Shown here one piece after another: positions 63,335-64,000 of a stretch of DNA of 64,000 nucleotides. Positions within the stretch are counted from its first letter, which is position 1. Each line of letters begins with the position of its first letter. The position numbers and the translations under genes were made by a program. The stretch is from Glaciihabitans sp. Lineage in GTDB: Bacteria; Actinomycetota; Actinomycetes; Actinomycetales; Microbacteriaceae. The stretch spans positions 62,001 through 126,000 of the forward strand of contig JAODBD010000006.1 in NCBI GenBank assembly GCA_025463785.1, read 5' to 3'. The notes under the pieces are model-generated. The model was not told the DNA's origin. It saw only the letters and a list, made by a program, of their open reading frames with translations, and did not search any database.

Positions 63335-64000
63335 ATGGACCCGATCGAAGCGCTCAATGAGATTGCGTACCTTCTGGAGCGCTCGCTGGCATCCGGTTTC
63401 AAGACGAAAGCGTTTCGGACGGCGGCGAAGGTGCTCGCCGGCATCCCTGCGGACAGGCGCGTCTCGTTGGTTGCGAACGGTGAACTGGCCAGGACCAAGG
63501 GCATCGGCGGCACGACCTACGAGGTCATCACGCAGGCACTCGATGGCGTTGTCCCCGACTATCTGGCCGATCTGCGTGCCAGGGACAAGCCGCTCACCGC
63601 CGGCGGTAAGGCACTCCGCAAGCAGTTGCGCGGCGACCTGCACAGTCACAGCGATTGGTCTGACGGCACGACATCCATCGAGTCCATGGCCGATACGGCA
63701 CGCTGGCTCGGACACGAGTATCTCGTGCTGACCGACCACTCGCCGCACCTGAAGGTCGCGAATGGACTGACCTCGGAGCGCCTTCGCAAGCAGCTGGATG
63801 TCGTTGCCGAACTGAACGAAGGCTACGAGGGTTTTCGGCTCCTGAGCGGTATTGAGGTCGACATCCTTGACGATGGCGCACTCGACCAGACTCCCCCGAT
63901 GCTGGACCGGCTGGATGTGGTCGTCGCGAGCGTTCACTCGAAACTACGCATGGAATCCGCAGAAATGACCGAACGGATGCTCGCCGCCATCGCCGACCCC
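63335..64000 (+). CDS. PHP-domain protein (partial, 5' part)
   Basis: 222 codons to the window end. Residues 1-80 form a helix-hairpin-helix-like region (LNEIAYLLERSLASGFKTKA... and KGIGGTTYEVITQALDG). The PHP phosphoesterase metal site begins GDLHSHSDWSDG (His103, His105), LTDHSP (133-138), GIEVDILDDG (Glu174) and His201. Related to the PHP part of PolX-type proteins, but a polymerase domain is not seen in the frame here. The 3' end is outside the window. Confidence 0.85.
   Translation, partial: MDPIEALNEIAYLLERSLASGFKTKAFRTAAKVLAGIPADRRVSLVANGELARTKGIGGTTYEVITQALDGVVPDYLADLRARDKPLTAGGKALRKQLRGDLHSHSDWSDGTTSIESMADTARWLGHEYLVLTDHSPHLKVANGLTSERLRKQLDVVAELNEGYEGFRLLSGIEVDILDDGALDQTPPMLDRLDVVVASVHSKLRMESAEMTERMLAAIADP

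Overview
The window is high-GC actinobacterial DNA (roughly 60-65 % G+C by eye) and fits the family Microbacteriaceae (Micrococcales). The signs are Asp/Ala codon style with very frequent GGATGC/GCATCC hexamers, many ATGA/TGATG-coupled operons, leaderless-looking starts, DUF2510/DUF1206/DUF4349 proteins, a HelR-type RNA polymerase recycling ATPase with a rifamycin-associated element, and a class Ic-like ribonucleotide reductase. No rRNA, tRNA, CRISPR array, transposase or phage genes were seen. About 61 protein genes are called, two cut by the window ends.

Layout. 1-1331: amino-acid ABC importer (partial permease, binding lipoprotein). 1596-12232: a divergent uptake and oxidation cluster. On the minus strand are a flavin monooxygenase, a peptide/nickel-type ABC importer (SBP, two permeases, two ATPases) and an FMN reductase. 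On the plus strand are a MetY-like sulfhydrylase, an SfnG-like flavin monooxygenase and an alpha/beta hydrolase. Together this looks like an organosulfur scavenging island. A perfect 30-bp hairpin and a (TTGGGG)5 array sit between the SBP and the first permease. 12277-16635: a MocR-type regulator, an ABC exporter, and a lower-GC HTH/RelE-like pair preceded by an (ACAAGC)5 array. 16641-20345: nrdA, a 21-codon ORF and nrdB, driven from a promoter with two NrdR boxes. The small ORF appears to carry the CxxC tail missing from NrdA.

20472-33383: MFS pumps, UvrA2-like ABC protein, truncated hemoglobin, ArsR-SRPBCC pair, flavin reductase, aldo/keto reductase, DUF4349 lipoprotein, DMT transporter, a 494-nt repeat-bearing gap, and several small membrane or hypothetical proteins. 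33380-45608: two secreted phosphoesterases, HelR (with a RAE, but apparently lacking helicase motif III), a four-gene LolA-like/ABC/phosphoesterase operon, a DrrAB-type exporter and an aldo/keto reductase. 45795-53112: carboxylesterase, APC permease, PadR regulator with a probably frameshifted mini membrane protein, an SGNH-GAF fusion, and a MarR-MFS pair.

53204-64000: an OmpR-type two-component system, an exported Pro/Lys-rich protein and a membrane Ser/Thr kinase (the last two share an upstream motif), an MFS pump divergent from its TetR regulator with twin operators, PPK2, a diacylglycerol kinase-like enzyme, DUF1206 and PAP2 membrane proteins, and the start of a PHP-domain protein. Overall the region is rich in drug-efflux and antibiotic-response functions, with dNTP synthesis in the middle.
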